The notes beneath the pieces are model-generated. The model was not told the DNA's origin. It saw only the letters and a list, made by a program, of their open reading frames with translations, and did no database searches. A stretch of DNA of 64,000 nt, taken from Bin5 sp965116395 (lineage in GTDB: Bacteria; Chloroflexota; Anaerolineae; Caldilineales; Caldilineaceae). This document shows, in pieces, positions 51,023-59,953 of the stretch. The translations under genes and the position numbers were made by a program. The DNA lies in assembly GCA_965116395.1 (NCBI GenBank), contig OZ220684.1:5551730-5615729 (forward strand), read 5' to 3'. Numbering within the stretch: the first letter of the stretch is position 1; every line of letters starts with the position of its first letter.

Positions 51023-52753
51023 ATGACACTATACGAGCAGAAGCCGTGGATAGAGAAGTACGAAGCGGGTGTACCGGAATCCATTGAATATAACGGGCAA
51101 CTGACCCACGAAATGCTGGATGCTTCAGCACAGACCTATGCCAATCAGGTGGCGACACGCCTCTTGCTCGCCTATCTGCCTCTGGGCATCACCGTTCAGG
51201 CGAAGCAGACGTATACCGAACTGAAAGACAGGGTTGATCGCTTTGCCTTTGCCTTGCGCCGAATCGGATTGCAGCAAGGCGACCGAATCGCCATCATGCT
51301 GCCTAACATACCCCAACAGGTAATTGCTTTTTTCGGGGCGCTAAAGGCCGGGTGTGTCATCGTCAACACAAATCCGACCTATACGCCGCGGGAGCTTAAC
51401 CATCTGCTGGAGGACAGCGGCGCGACCGCCATTGTAATTTTGAGCGGATTCTACGAGCGAATCGCACAGGCCAGAGAAAATACGGATCTCAAGCATGTGA
51501 TTGTTACGGATGTACCCGACCCGTTGGGCTTTCCATTCAACAAGCTTGTTGAGAAGAAAGTGCGTGCTTCCGGCATGATGACCGACGTCCCGGACGGCCC
51601 GGGCATCTGGGCGTTCGACAACCTGATTGAGACGAGCGCTCCAAATCCTCCGAGCATTGAGGTAACTCCTGATGATGTAGTGCTCTTTCAGTACACCGGC
51701 GGCACAACCGGTTCGCCAAAGGCGGCCATGTTGACCCACCGCAATGTCATGTCCAATGTCCAGCAGATCGAGGCCTGGTACAGGGATCTCGAGTATGGCG
51801 GCGAAAAGGTGTTAGGCGCGATCCCGTTTTTCCATGTATATGGTATGACGGTTGCCATGCTCTTTTCCATGTACAACGGCTCGGAGTTGATTGTAACTCC
51901 CGACCCGCGCCAAACCGACCTGGTGCTTGATATTCTTCAGCGTGAGAAGATCACGATGTACCCTGGCATTCCCACCATGTACACGGCGATTATCAACCAT
52001 CCTAAAGTCGATGATGCTGATTTAAGTTCGATCAAAGCCTGCCTTTCGGGCGGCATGTCGTTGCCGGGAGAGATTCAGCGGCGGTTTGAACAGATCACGG
52101 GCGGGAAACTGGTGGAGGGATATGGCCTGACAGAAACGTCGCCCGTGGCCTGCGCCAACCCAATCAATGGACTGCGCAAAGAGGGATCGATCGGCTTTCC
52201 CGTTCCGAGCACTGAAGTTGCGATTGTCGCGCTGGAGCCGAATGAGGATGGAAAATTTGAGCCCGTAGCCGCAGGGGAAGAGGGCGAGCTAATCATTCGC
52301 GGGCCGCAGGTGATGAAGGGCTATTGGAAGCGGCCCGAAGAGACGGCCGATTCGATAAACGAAGAGGGCTGGTTCCACACTGGCGACATCGCCCGCATGG
52401 ATGAAGACAGCTGCATTTACATTGTGGATCGCAAGAAGGACCTGATTATCGCAAGCGGTTACAATATTGTGCCCAGGGAAGTGGAAGAGGTGCTCTATAT
52501 GCACGAGGCTGTGCAGGAGGCGGCGGTGGCAGGCGTTCCGGACGCCATCCGAGGTGAAACGGTAAAGGCCTATGTCGTTTTGAAGGCGGGCCAGAAGAGC
52601 ACACAGGACGAAATCACCGCTTTCTGCCGAGAACACCTGGCCCCGTACAAGATACCGAGGCTGGTGGAGTTTCGCGATGAACTGCCCAAGAGTCAGGTAG
52701 GCAAGATTCTGCGGCGGGTGCTGGTCGAGGAGGAAAAGCGAAAAATGGGGTAA
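51023..52753 (+). CDS. Long-chain fatty-acid-CoA ligase-like AMP-forming enzyme
   Basis: A 576-residue acyl-activating enzyme that makes acyl-CoA from a fatty acid, ATP and CoA. The P-loop is QYTGGTTGSPKAAMLTH, then GYGLTETSPV, GWFHTGDIARMDED and the C-terminal catalytic lysine in LPKSQVGKILRR. AAAGGAG precedes the ATG at 51023; the TTG three codons before is too close to that site. It resembles FadD/LcfB in length. Chain-length preference is not visible. Confidence 0.9.
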   Translation: MTLYEQKPWIEKYEAGVPESIEYNGQLTHEMLDASAQTYANQVATRLLLAYLPLGITVQAKQTYTELKDRVDRFAFALRRIGLQQGDRIAIMLPNIPQQVIAFFGALKAGCVIVNTNPTYTPRELNHLLEDSGATAIVILSGFYERIAQARENTDLKHVIVTDVPDPLGFPFNKLVEKKVRASGMMTDVPDGPGIWAFDNLIETSAPNPPSIEVTPDDVVLFQYTGGTTGSPKAAMLTHRNVMSNVQQIEAWYRDLEYGGEKVLGAIPFFHVYGMTVAMLFSMYNGSELIVTPDPRQTDLVLDILQREKITMYPGIPTMYTAIINHPKVDDADLSSIKACLSGGMSLPGEIQRRFEQITGGKLVEGYGLTETSPVACANPINGLRKEGSIGFPVPSTEVAIVALEPNEDGKFEPVAAGEEGELIIRGPQVMKGYWKRPEETADSINEEGWFHTGDIARMDEDSCIYIVDRKKDLIIASGYNIVPREVEEVLYMHEAVQEAAVAGVPDAIRGETVKAYVVLKAGQKSTQDEITAFCREHLAPYKIPRLVEFRDELPKSQVGKILRRVLVEEEKRKMG

Positions 52754-52872
52754 GCCAGACTATTGGCTGCTTGCAATTGGCAGGTTGTGCTCTATTTGCG
52801 CTTTGGCAATGTTTGCAAAGGGCGCTGCATTTGACAGTTTCGATGCCGGCTCTTATGATATGAAGCGAATTC

Positions 52873-52958
<86 letters not shown>

Positions 52959-52959
52959 T

Positions 52960-52998
52960 AAATGAGATGCGTGAGCGATAACCTCACGCATCTCATTT
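52960..52998 (+). terminator. Intrinsic terminator of tRNA-Leu
   Basis: AAATGAGATGCGTGAG pairs perfectly with CTCACGCATCTCATTT around a seven-base loop, directly after the tRNA CCA. T-rich sequence follows. It may also limit read-through from the converging enolase gene. Confidence 0.88.
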
Positions 52999-53127
52999 TT
53001 GTTTGGGGACTTGGGTTTGCTTCGAGGTCGTACGCTACATTCAGTTGGGCCTTGTGAAGGCAATCATCCCAGTTTTCTGGCAGACAATGTCGGATTTCTT
53101 CCGCACCCCACTTGCTACAGGGCTTTC

Positions 53128-54420
53128 TCAACTACCGAGGTGTGTGAAAGCGCCCATCCCCAGGTAGGTTGCGACAGGCCCCAGCTCCTCGTCTATTCGC
53201 AGCAGCTGATTGTATTTGGCGACCCGATCACTGCGGGCCGGCGCCCCGGTCTTGATCTGCCCGGTGTTGAAGGCCACGGCCAGGTCGGCGATAGTGTCAT
53301 CCTCCGTCTCGCCGGAACGGTGGCTGACAACAGCGGCCCAACCTGCCCGATGGCTCATTTCGATAGCGGCAATGCTTTCGGTCAGCGTGCCAATTTGGTT
53401 GACCTTACATAGCAGGGCGTTGCAGGCACGCTCGTCGACTGCGCGCTGTATACGCTTCACGTTGGTCACCAGCAGGTCGTCCCCGACTATCTGCACTCGA
53501 TCTCCGATCTTGGCATGGAGCTGCTTCCAACCTTCCCAGTCGTCTTCTGCCATGCCGTCTTCGATTGAGATTATCGGGTAGCGGTTGCTCCAGTCTGTCC
53601 AAAGTTCGGCAAGTTCTTCACTGGACAGTTCAATGCCTTCAATGTCGAGCTTGTAGCGTCCGGTCTCTTCGACATACAGTTCACTTGCCGCAGGGTCCAA
53701 GGCGAGGTAAACGTCTTCAGCGGGACGATAGCCGGCTTTCTCAATCGCCCGCAGAATCACTTCGATAGCCGCGGCGTTTCCTCCCAAGCTCGGGGCGAAT
53801 CCACCTTCATCGCCAACATTGGTGCTGTAGCCGGCTTCGTGAAGAACATCTTTGAGCGCGTGGTAAATCTCGGTCCCCCATCTTACCGCTTCGGCAAAGG
53901 ATGGGGCACCGGTTGGCATAACCATGAATTCCTGAAAGTCAGTGCTGTTAACTGCGTGTTTCCCGCCATTGAGAATGTTCATCATGGGAACTGGAAGAGA
54001 CTGCGCATTGACGCCGCCAAGATAACGATAGAGAGGCAGACCGGACGACGAGGCCGCTGCCTTGGCCACTGCCAGGCTGACACCCAGGATGGCGTTGGCG
54101 CCGAGCCTGCCCTTGTTTTCGGTGCCGTCCAATTCCAGCATGAACCGGTCGATGGTTACCTGATCCAGGGCGTCTGCTCCTTCCAATTCGCCTGCGAGAA
54201 CTGTGTTGACGTTATTTACGGCCTGAAGGACGCCTTTGCCTCCGTACACTGAACTGTCACCGTCCCGCAATTCAACTGCCTCATGGACGCCGGTACTGGC
54301 GCCGCTGGGCACGGCTGCGCGGCCGGTGGCGCCGCCGCTAAGCTGAACCTCTACCTCGACGGTCGGGTTACCCCGACTGTCCAGTACCTGCCTCCCAATG
54401 ATTGTCTCGATAAAGTTCAT
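53128..54420 (-). CDS. eno: Enolase
   Basis: A 430-residue glycolytic enzyme that dehydrates 2-phosphoglycerate to phosphoenolpyruvate. GRQVLDSRGNPTVEVEV, AVPSGASTGVHEAVELRDGD, the YPIISIEDGMAEDDW acid ligand block and VVSHRSGETEDDTIADLAV are the conserved segments. The ATG at 54420 begins MNFIETIIGRQ; an open extension of 63 codons upstream has no family similarity. With the phosphofructokinase it is one of two glycolytic genes here. Confidence 0.97.
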   Translation of the reverse strand: MNFIETIIGRQVLDSRGNPTVEVEVQLSGGATGRAAVPSGASTGVHEAVELRDGDSSVYGGKGVLQAVNNVNTVLAGELEGADALDQVTIDRFMLELDGTENKGRLGANAILGVSLAVAKAAASSSGLPLYRYLGGVNAQSLPVPMMNILNGGKHAVNSTDFQEFMVMPTGAPSFAEAVRWGTEIYHALKDVLHEAGYSTNVGDEGGFAPSLGGNAAAIEVILRAIEKAGYRPAEDVYLALDPAASELYVEETGRYKLDIEGIELSSEELAELWTDWSNRYPIISIEDGMAEDDWEGWKQLHAKIGDRVQIVGDDLLVTNVKRIQRAVDERACNALLCKVNQIGTLTESIAAIEMSHRAGWAAVVSHRSGETEDDTIADLAVAFNTGQIKTGAPARSDRVAKYNQLLRIDEELGPVATYLGMGAFTHLGS

Positions 54421-54640
54421 CGACCTGTCCCTTGTCTTTGTCTGCCGGCACGGGTGTCCACTTGTACAGTTGGCTGACACTCGTGCGGCGCTCTTTCTTC
54501 GACTGCGTACCTTGATTGCCCGGTTCGGCAGTACATTGGTGCAAAACCAGAACAAATGGTAAGCTGCCCACTTACGATATTTCGTTAGGTGCGATACTGC
54601 AAGTTGCACATCGCGTCTTTAGAATTCTTGCGTCAGGCCA

Positions 54641-55834
54641 ATGACAATGATCTACCTTGATCACTCAGCCACAACTCCTCTGCGCCCGGAAGTACTGACG
54701 GCGATGGAGCCATATTTCGGTTCGACCGACCGAGAGGACAATTCGAAATACGGTAACCCGTCGAGTATCCATCTCGCGGGCCGCGCGGCCCATGCCGGTC
54801 TGAGCGAAGCCCGAGGCACGATCGCTGATATCCTGGGCGCTGCCGCCAGGGAGATTATTTTAACCGGTTGTGGAAGTGAAAGCGATAACGCGGCTTTGCG
54901 AGGGATCGCATTGGCCAGGCGCAAACAGACGGGCGCCAATCGCATTGTCACGACGGTGGTCGAGCATCACGCCGTATTGAATACCGCTGAAGATATGCGC
55001 GATTTCTTTGGGTTCGATTTGACGCTGTTGCCTGTGAACAGTGACGGGTTGGTTAGTGAAGATGCGTTGGCGGAAGCACTGGGCGACGGCTCTGACATTG
55101 CGCTGGTCAGCGTTATGTACGCCAACAATGAAGTTGGTACGGTGCAGCCGATTGGCAGACTGGGCGCGCTGTGCCGGTCGAGAAATGTACCTTTTCACAC
55201 TGACGCGGTACAGGCGGCGGGAAAGCTGCCCTTGGACGTGAACGCGCTGAACGTAGATGCGCTCAGTGCCAGTGCGCACAAGTTTTACGGGCCAAAAGGC
55301 GTTGGCTTTCTGTACCTTCGTCGCGGCACGCCGTTTCATCCTTTCATTACGGGCGGCAGCCACGAGGGAAGGCGGCGGGCGGGAACTGAAAATGTCCCGG
55401 GCATCGTAGGCATGGCGACGGCCCTTGCCCTGTGCGAGGCAGAGCGGGATGTTGAAATGGCCCGTCTGCAGCTGCTGCGTGACACCATCATAGGCCATAC
55501 GCTGGAAGCCATACCTGGTGCAAGGCTGACAGGAAGCCCCACACAGAGACTTGCCAACCACGCCAGCTTCACAATTCGGGATGTGGAGGCGGAGGGGATA
55601 CTCATTGCCCTGGATCTGGCCGGAATTGCGGCCAGTAGCGGTAGCGCCTGCACCAGCGCCCGCCAGCAGCCAAGCCACGTGCTTGAAGCCGTCGGAATCC
55701 CTGCGGAAGAGCTGGCCGGCGGACTGCGATTAAGCCTTGGCTATAGCAACACGGCCCAACAGGTCGAGCTGCTGCTGAAGAAACTGCCGGACATCGTCGG
55801 TCAGCAGCGCCAGATAGTTCCGGCGGCATTGTAA
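54641..55834 (+). CDS. Cysteine desulfurase (NifS/IscS family)
   Basis: A 397-residue PLP enzyme that removes sulfur from cysteine for Fe-S cluster or thio-nucleotide synthesis. MIYLDHSATTPLRPEV, TSVVEHHAVL-like VVEHHAVLN, the PLP lysine K214 in SASAHKFYGPKG and the catalytic cysteine C337 in SGSACTSARQQPSHVL are seen. RRAGTENVPGIVG is conserved. No iscU or mnmA is adjacent, so its sulfur acceptor is not given by context. The start may be ATG 54641 or 54647. Confidence 0.94.
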   Translation: MTMIYLDHSATTPLRPEVLTAMEPYFGSTDREDNSKYGNPSSIHLAGRAAHAGLSEARGTIADILGAAAREIILTGCGSESDNAALRGIALARRKQTGANRIVTTVVEHHAVLNTAEDMRDFFGFDLTLLPVNSDGLVSEDALAEALGDGSDIALVSVMYANNEVGTVQPIGRLGALCRSRNVPFHTDAVQAAGKLPLDVNALNVDALSASAHKFYGPKGVGFLYLRRGTPFHPFITGGSHEGRRRAGTENVPGIVGMATALALCEAERDVEMARLQLLRDTIIGHTLEAIPGARLTGSPTQRLANHASFTIRDVEAEGILIALDLAGIAASSGSACTSARQQPSHVLEAVGIPAEELAGGLRLSLGYSNTAQQVELLLKKLPDIVGQQRQIVPAAL

Positions 55835-55965
55835 GAGCTGAAGAAATACTGCCGCTGTGTGCGGCGAGTGCTTCAATTGAAACGCGAATGCGCAGCCCTC
55901 TCAGAAATCTTCCTCACCAGATAAATTCAAGGCATCACAGTCTGACGCTTGCTGGTCTGCTTAGC

Positions 55966-56451
55966 ATGGACCTGCCAGCGATCGTCAGTGTAATCTTCTT
56001 TCTTGGGGCCCTGATCCCTGCTTCACTACTTTTGACTCTTGGCTATCTGCCGGTGGGCTTCTTCGGTGGTTTTTTCGGGCAGAGCAACATGGACAGGCTT
56101 GTTTTTGAAGGAACAGAGATTCCATTGTTGATTGGAGGGGCGGCTATTGTCCTTTTGCTGGCCGGTCCAATCTTTTTCTGGAGGGCGAGATTTTTTCGGC
56201 GCATTTTGCTCTCCACCACTCTGGTTTCCGGTCAGATCAGGGCCCTGAACATCACGGCGTTGGAATTCAGTGTAGACTACGTATACTGGTTTCAACAGCG
56301 TGCGTATGCCGGGCGCAATGCCATTCGGCGCAATCACCGTCGTGAGAAACGAGACTGTTTACGCCCTGGCCAAAATATCAGTGTGCTGGTAGACAGTACG
56401 CAGCCCGAAGCCTCAGTAGCGCTGGAACTATACTCTCGCAGTGACCGATAA
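55966..56451 (+). CDS. DUF3592-like membrane protein
   Basis: A 161-residue protein with two hydrophobic segments (residues about 5-28 and 50-70) and a following extracytoplasmic domain. SGQIRALNITALEFSVDYVYWFQQ and LRPGQNISVLVDSTQPEASVALEL fit the DUF3592 pattern. No function is known. The ATG at 55966 starts right before the first membrane segment; a longer open frame from 55888 is less likely. Confidence 0.65.
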   Translation: MDLPAIVSVIFFLGALIPASLLLTLGYLPVGFFGGFFGQSNMDRLVFEGTEIPLLIGGAAIVLLLAGPIFFWRARFFRRILLSTTLVSGQIRALNITALEFSVDYVYWFQQRAYAGRNAIRRNHRREKRDCLRPGQNISVLVDSTQPEASVALELYSRSDR

Positions 56452-56587
56452 GGCCGTTGGAAACGTGCTGCTCGGTGGTTGGTTTGGTTTACCTGCTTTT
56501 GTACTTATGCGTTGGTCCCCGACCCCTACACAACGCCCAAATCGTAATGCAGACTAAGCGCCACAGTTGCGCTATACTTAGCGAGGC

Positions 56588-57718
56588 ATGGATCTTGACT
56601 GGACGTACAGGCCGCGCCGCCGACGTCGCAAAGGGTGTTTCGCTTGGAGCGGTTTGGTTCTGCTTCTGGCCGTCTACCTGTACATACAGCGTCCGGACTG
56701 GCTAGTTAGGCAACCTCCGCCGGCACTGACGACCCCCACTCCAAGCGCGCTCTACTGGCAGACGAAGGCGGAAGCGCACATTGCCGCCGGCAATTTCGGT
56801 GAGGCTGCGGCTGCTCTTCAGCGGATGGCTGAATTGGAGCCAGAGAACGCCGAACCGCTGGTAGCGCTTGCAGAACTGCACTTGATGGCGCGGCAGGTTG
56901 AACAGGCCTACGCACTCACCAAGGAAGCAGTCCGGCTCGACGATGAGAGTGTGGCGGCGCTGGCGATGCATGCACGCGTGCTCGACTGGCGCGGCAACTA
57001 CGATTCTGCCAGCGATTTCGCCTTTCAAGCGCTTGAATTGGATCCTGACAATCCCGACGTTCTGGCGGTGTTAGGGGAAATCTACAGCGACGTGGGCAAC
57101 TATGCGCTTGCGTTGGAGTACCTGGAAGAGGCCCTGAACATCGATCCGGGAAATGTGATGGCCCGTCGTAACCTTGGCTATCTCTTTGAGATACAACGCG
57201 AGCACGAACAGGCAATTGCAGAGTACAACCGGGCCATAGAGCTGGCTCCAAACCGGCCCGATTTGTATATCGAAGTGGGAAGGCAGTACGAGCGACTGGA
57301 GGAGTGGGGACTGTCTATAGAGAGCTACGAAAAGGCAGTCAACGCGGGAGAAACTGCTTTCGCGCTGGACGCTCTCGGCTGGGCTTTATGGCAAAGCGGG
57401 GACCACTTGCAAGCGCTACGGATTTTGCGCAGGGCGTCAGAATTGGAACCGGAAAACGGCCTTGTTCTCGCTCACCTGGGAATGGCCTACTATCGGCGTC
57501 TCAACTACGAAAGCGCCGCTGACACGCTTGAGCGGGCCTTGGAAATTCTGGATGAAGATGAGATCAACGCCCAATTCACTTTAACCCTTGGGCTTTCCCA
57601 CGTCTATAAGAAGCCGCAGGAATGCGATCAAGCGGTGCACTGGCTGAGAAAAACGCTGGAGTTCGCTCCGGGGCTTTCTTCTGCTCTTCATGGCCTGCGA
57701 AGGTGCAGTGCCAGCTAG
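56588..57718 (+). CDS. Membrane-anchored TPR-repeat protein
   Basis: A 376-residue protein. A very basic N-terminus (RPRRRRRKG) is followed by one membrane segment (residues about 20-34), a Pro/Thr linker and roughly eight TPR units such as GNFGEAAAALQRMAELEPEN, GNYALALEYLEEALNIDPGN and REHEQAIAEYNRAIELAPNR. It is probably a scaffold on the membrane surface; partners are unknown. A TATACT box at 56573 sits only about ten bases before the start, suggesting a very short leader. Confidence 0.82.
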   Translation: MDLDWTYRPRRRRRKGCFAWSGLVLLLAVYLYIQRPDWLVRQPPPALTTPTPSALYWQTKAEAHIAAGNFGEAAAALQRMAELEPENAEPLVALAELHLMARQVEQAYALTKEAVRLDDESVAALAMHARVLDWRGNYDSASDFAFQALELDPDNPDVLAVLGEIYSDVGNYALALEYLEEALNIDPGNVMARRNLGYLFEIQREHEQAIAEYNRAIELAPNRPDLYIEVGRQYERLEEWGLSIESYEKAVNAGETAFALDALGWALWQSGDHLQALRILRRASELEPENGLVLAHLGMAYYRRLNYESAADTLERALEILDEDEINAQFTLTLGLSHVYKKPQECDQAVHWLRKTLEFAPGLSSALHGLRRCSAS

Positions 57719-57814
57719 TTTTATGGCGGCGCTTGCTTCCAGGCATGTTTGTTGGGGAAACAGTCTGACGTTGGCAAACGAAAGTGGTTAAGCCGATACT
57801 TAGCGTCATTACAA

Positions 57815-59461
57815 ATGTCTCATAACCGCGCCCGTCTGAAATCCTCTTTACCACGCCCGACAATCGCTGCGCCTTCACGGGGCAACGGGCGAGGCGACCC
57901 CGTCGAACCGCCGCAGCCCTCTGTGCCAGTTCGTCCTCCTTTGCAAGCTGAACGCAGCGCGGTGATTCGAGAGCGGGTGGCGACAAGAACAGTAACATCG
58001 AAGCGCCGGCTGCAGCGACCAGGTACGCCTCTAAGAGTATTGCAACAGCCGATTCAGGCAGGTATGCGCAAGGTTTTCGACCTGCGCCGCCTGCTTTTTG
58101 TCGTGGGCGTTACTTTTATCGTGCTGCTCCTGCCCACGCCGGCTGGTCTGAGTGTGGCAGGACACAAGGCACTGGCGTTATTTGCATTTTCCGGCTTGAT
58201 ATTGGCGCTGGAACCGGCGCCGCTGCCAATCGTTGCTCTGCTGGTACCTATTGTTCAGATTGCTCTTGGCGTCGATGACGCGGGCGGCGCGTTTGAACCA
58301 TTCGGCACGCCGGTGGTCTTTCTGATTCTGGGAAGCCTGTTCCTGGCGGAGGCGTTGCGGAAGCACGGCCTCACCCGCCGGCTGGCGCTCCATGCAATCG
58401 TCGGCAGCAGAGGACAGTTTGGTCCGCTGCTGTTCGCGCTCATGGCGATCACCGGCGGGCTGAGCATGTTCGTACTCAATACTGCAACTGCGGCAGTGCT
58501 GATCCCGGTCGCAATAACAATCGCCCAGCAGGTGCCGCGCCCTGAGGATGGACGCAAGGCACTTGCTGTGCTTATTCTTGCCATCGGTTACAGTTCCAGC
58601 ATCGGCGCGATAGCCACAATAATGGGCAGCGGAGAGAATGCAATAGCTAGCGGCCTGCTGGGGCAGCTGTACGGGTTTGGATTCGTAGACTGGATGAAAT
58701 ACGGCTTGCCGGTGGTGTTATTGTTGATGCCGCTGGTTTGGTTTTTGCTGCCACGGCTATTTGCTCTGCCGGCGTTGACGATCGATGTCGAGCCGGCGAG
58801 AAGGGAGATTGAGCGGCTGGGTAGATTTTCCGGACCTGAGCGGGAGATCATTGTCGTGCTTCTGGTGTCGATCAGTCTGTGGATTGCAGGGGGTTATATC
58901 GAGCAGATGCTGAATCTGCCTGCCACGTTGTTGAGCAGCGCCGTCATTGCGATCGGGGCGGTTGCTGTGCTTTCTGTCGAAAAGATCGTCGACTGGAGCG
59001 ATCTGAAGGGCGTGAACTGGGGCGTCTTCTTTGTCATTGGCGCGGGATTGACGCTGGGAGATGCGCTGGAGAAAACGGGCGCAAGCGCCTGGTTTGCCAA
59101 CCTGGTGGCGCCGACTTTTGCGGGGCTTCCATTCATCGGCGTTCTGGCAGCGTTGATCCTGCTGGCCTTCTGTGTCACGCAGTTTATGAACAATGTTCCG
59201 CTTGGCGCGATTCTGGCACCGGTCTTGATTACCCTGGGGCAGGCATCGAACATTGACCCGGTACGGCTCGTCGTCCCTACTATTTTCGCGGTTGCGTTGG
59301 CCTTCGCGTTACCCAGCGGTTCTGCACGCATGATTCTGATTGCTGTGACCGGCGTGGTAAGCAGGCGGGAGATGGTGCGCACAGGCCTGATAGTGGGGAT
59401 AGCCTGTGCGGGCGTGATATTTGTGTTCTTCTATCTGCTCGGCCAATTTGGCATGATTTGA
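57815..59461 (+). CDS. SLC13/DASS-family permease with long N-terminal extension
   Basis: A roughly 548-residue secondary transporter for dicarboxylates, sulfate or related anions. About eleven membrane segments begin near the VFDLRRLLFVVGVTF stretch. The NTATAAVLIPVA segment in the first repeat and the FMNNVPLGAILAPV segment in the second are the SLC13 substrate and sodium site motifs. The first about 80 residues are basic, Pro/Arg-rich and of unknown role. The start is uncertain: an ATG at 57815 or a TTG at 57749, neither with a clear ribosome-binding site. Confidence 0.84.
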   Translation: MSHNRARLKSSLPRPTIAAPSRGNGRGDPVEPPQPSVPVRPPLQAERSAVIRERVATRTVTSKRRLQRPGTPLRVLQQPIQAGMRKVFDLRRLLFVVGVTFIVLLLPTPAGLSVAGHKALALFAFSGLILALEPAPLPIVALLVPIVQIALGVDDAGGAFEPFGTPVVFLILGSLFLAEALRKHGLTRRLALHAIVGSRGQFGPLLFALMAITGGLSMFVLNTATAAVLIPVAITIAQQVPRPEDGRKALAVLILAIGYSSSIGAIATIMGSGENAIASGLLGQLYGFGFVDWMKYGLPVVLLLMPLVWFLLPRLFALPALTIDVEPARREIERLGRFSGPEREIIVVLLVSISLWIAGGYIEQMLNLPATLLSSAVIAIGAVAVLSVEKIVDWSDLKGVNWGVFFVIGAGLTLGDALEKTGASAWFANLVAPTFAGLPFIGVLAALILLAFCVTQFMNNVPLGAILAPVLITLGQASNIDPVRLVVPTIFAVALAFALPSGSARMILIAVTGVVSRREMVRTGLIVGIACAGVIFVFFYLLGQFGMI

Positions 59462-59544
59462 AACTGAACGCGAGTCGGGCGATATTGCAGCCAGGTGCAA
59501 AGTAATTTGCGTAATTCTTAGCAGTTACGACAGGGGGAAAAGTT

Positions 59545-59892
59545 ATGCGAGTCTGGCTCATCGGCGCGGGACATATTGGAACGGTGGCGTTGCGCCAACT
59601 ATTGAAAAATCCGGGTGTGGAGATTTTCGTCAGCGACCCGTCAGACCAACCGGAAGCAGTGTTGAGCGGTCTAATCGATCGCGTCGATCTGATAGCCAAC
59701 ATTTCGCCTGTCAATGTTAACGAGATTGCCCGCCGCGTGCGCCCAGACCTGATCTTACTTTCTCCCGGCATTGGCGAACAGGGTTTTGGCGCAATTGAAG
59801 GAAGCAAGGCGTTGTCCGAGGCTCTCAACTACGAGACAATTATAGCCAGCGAATACCCGTGCCTGATTCTTTCGTTGTCAAACCAAAGCTGA
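59545..59892 (+). CDS. Small Rossmann-fold (TrkA-N-like) NAD-binding protein
   Basis: A 115-residue protein that is only an N-terminal nucleotide-binding domain: VWLIGAGHIGTVALRQLLKNPGVEIFVSD, then VDLIANISPVNVNEIARRVRPDLILLSPG. It lacks a catalytic or C-terminal partner domain. GGGGGAAAAG precedes the ATG. It might sense NAD(H) or be a remnant of a dehydrogenase. Function unknown. Confidence 0.7.
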   Translation: MRVWLIGAGHIGTVALRQLLKNPGVEIFVSDPSDQPEAVLSGLIDRVDLIANISPVNVNEIARRVRPDLILLSPGIGEQGFGAIEGSKALSEALNYETIIASEYPCLILSLSNQS

Positions 59893-59953
59893 AGCGAGTA
59901 CCAAAAAGAACTGGGACGAAAATCAACCATAAACACTGCGCTGATATTGAACT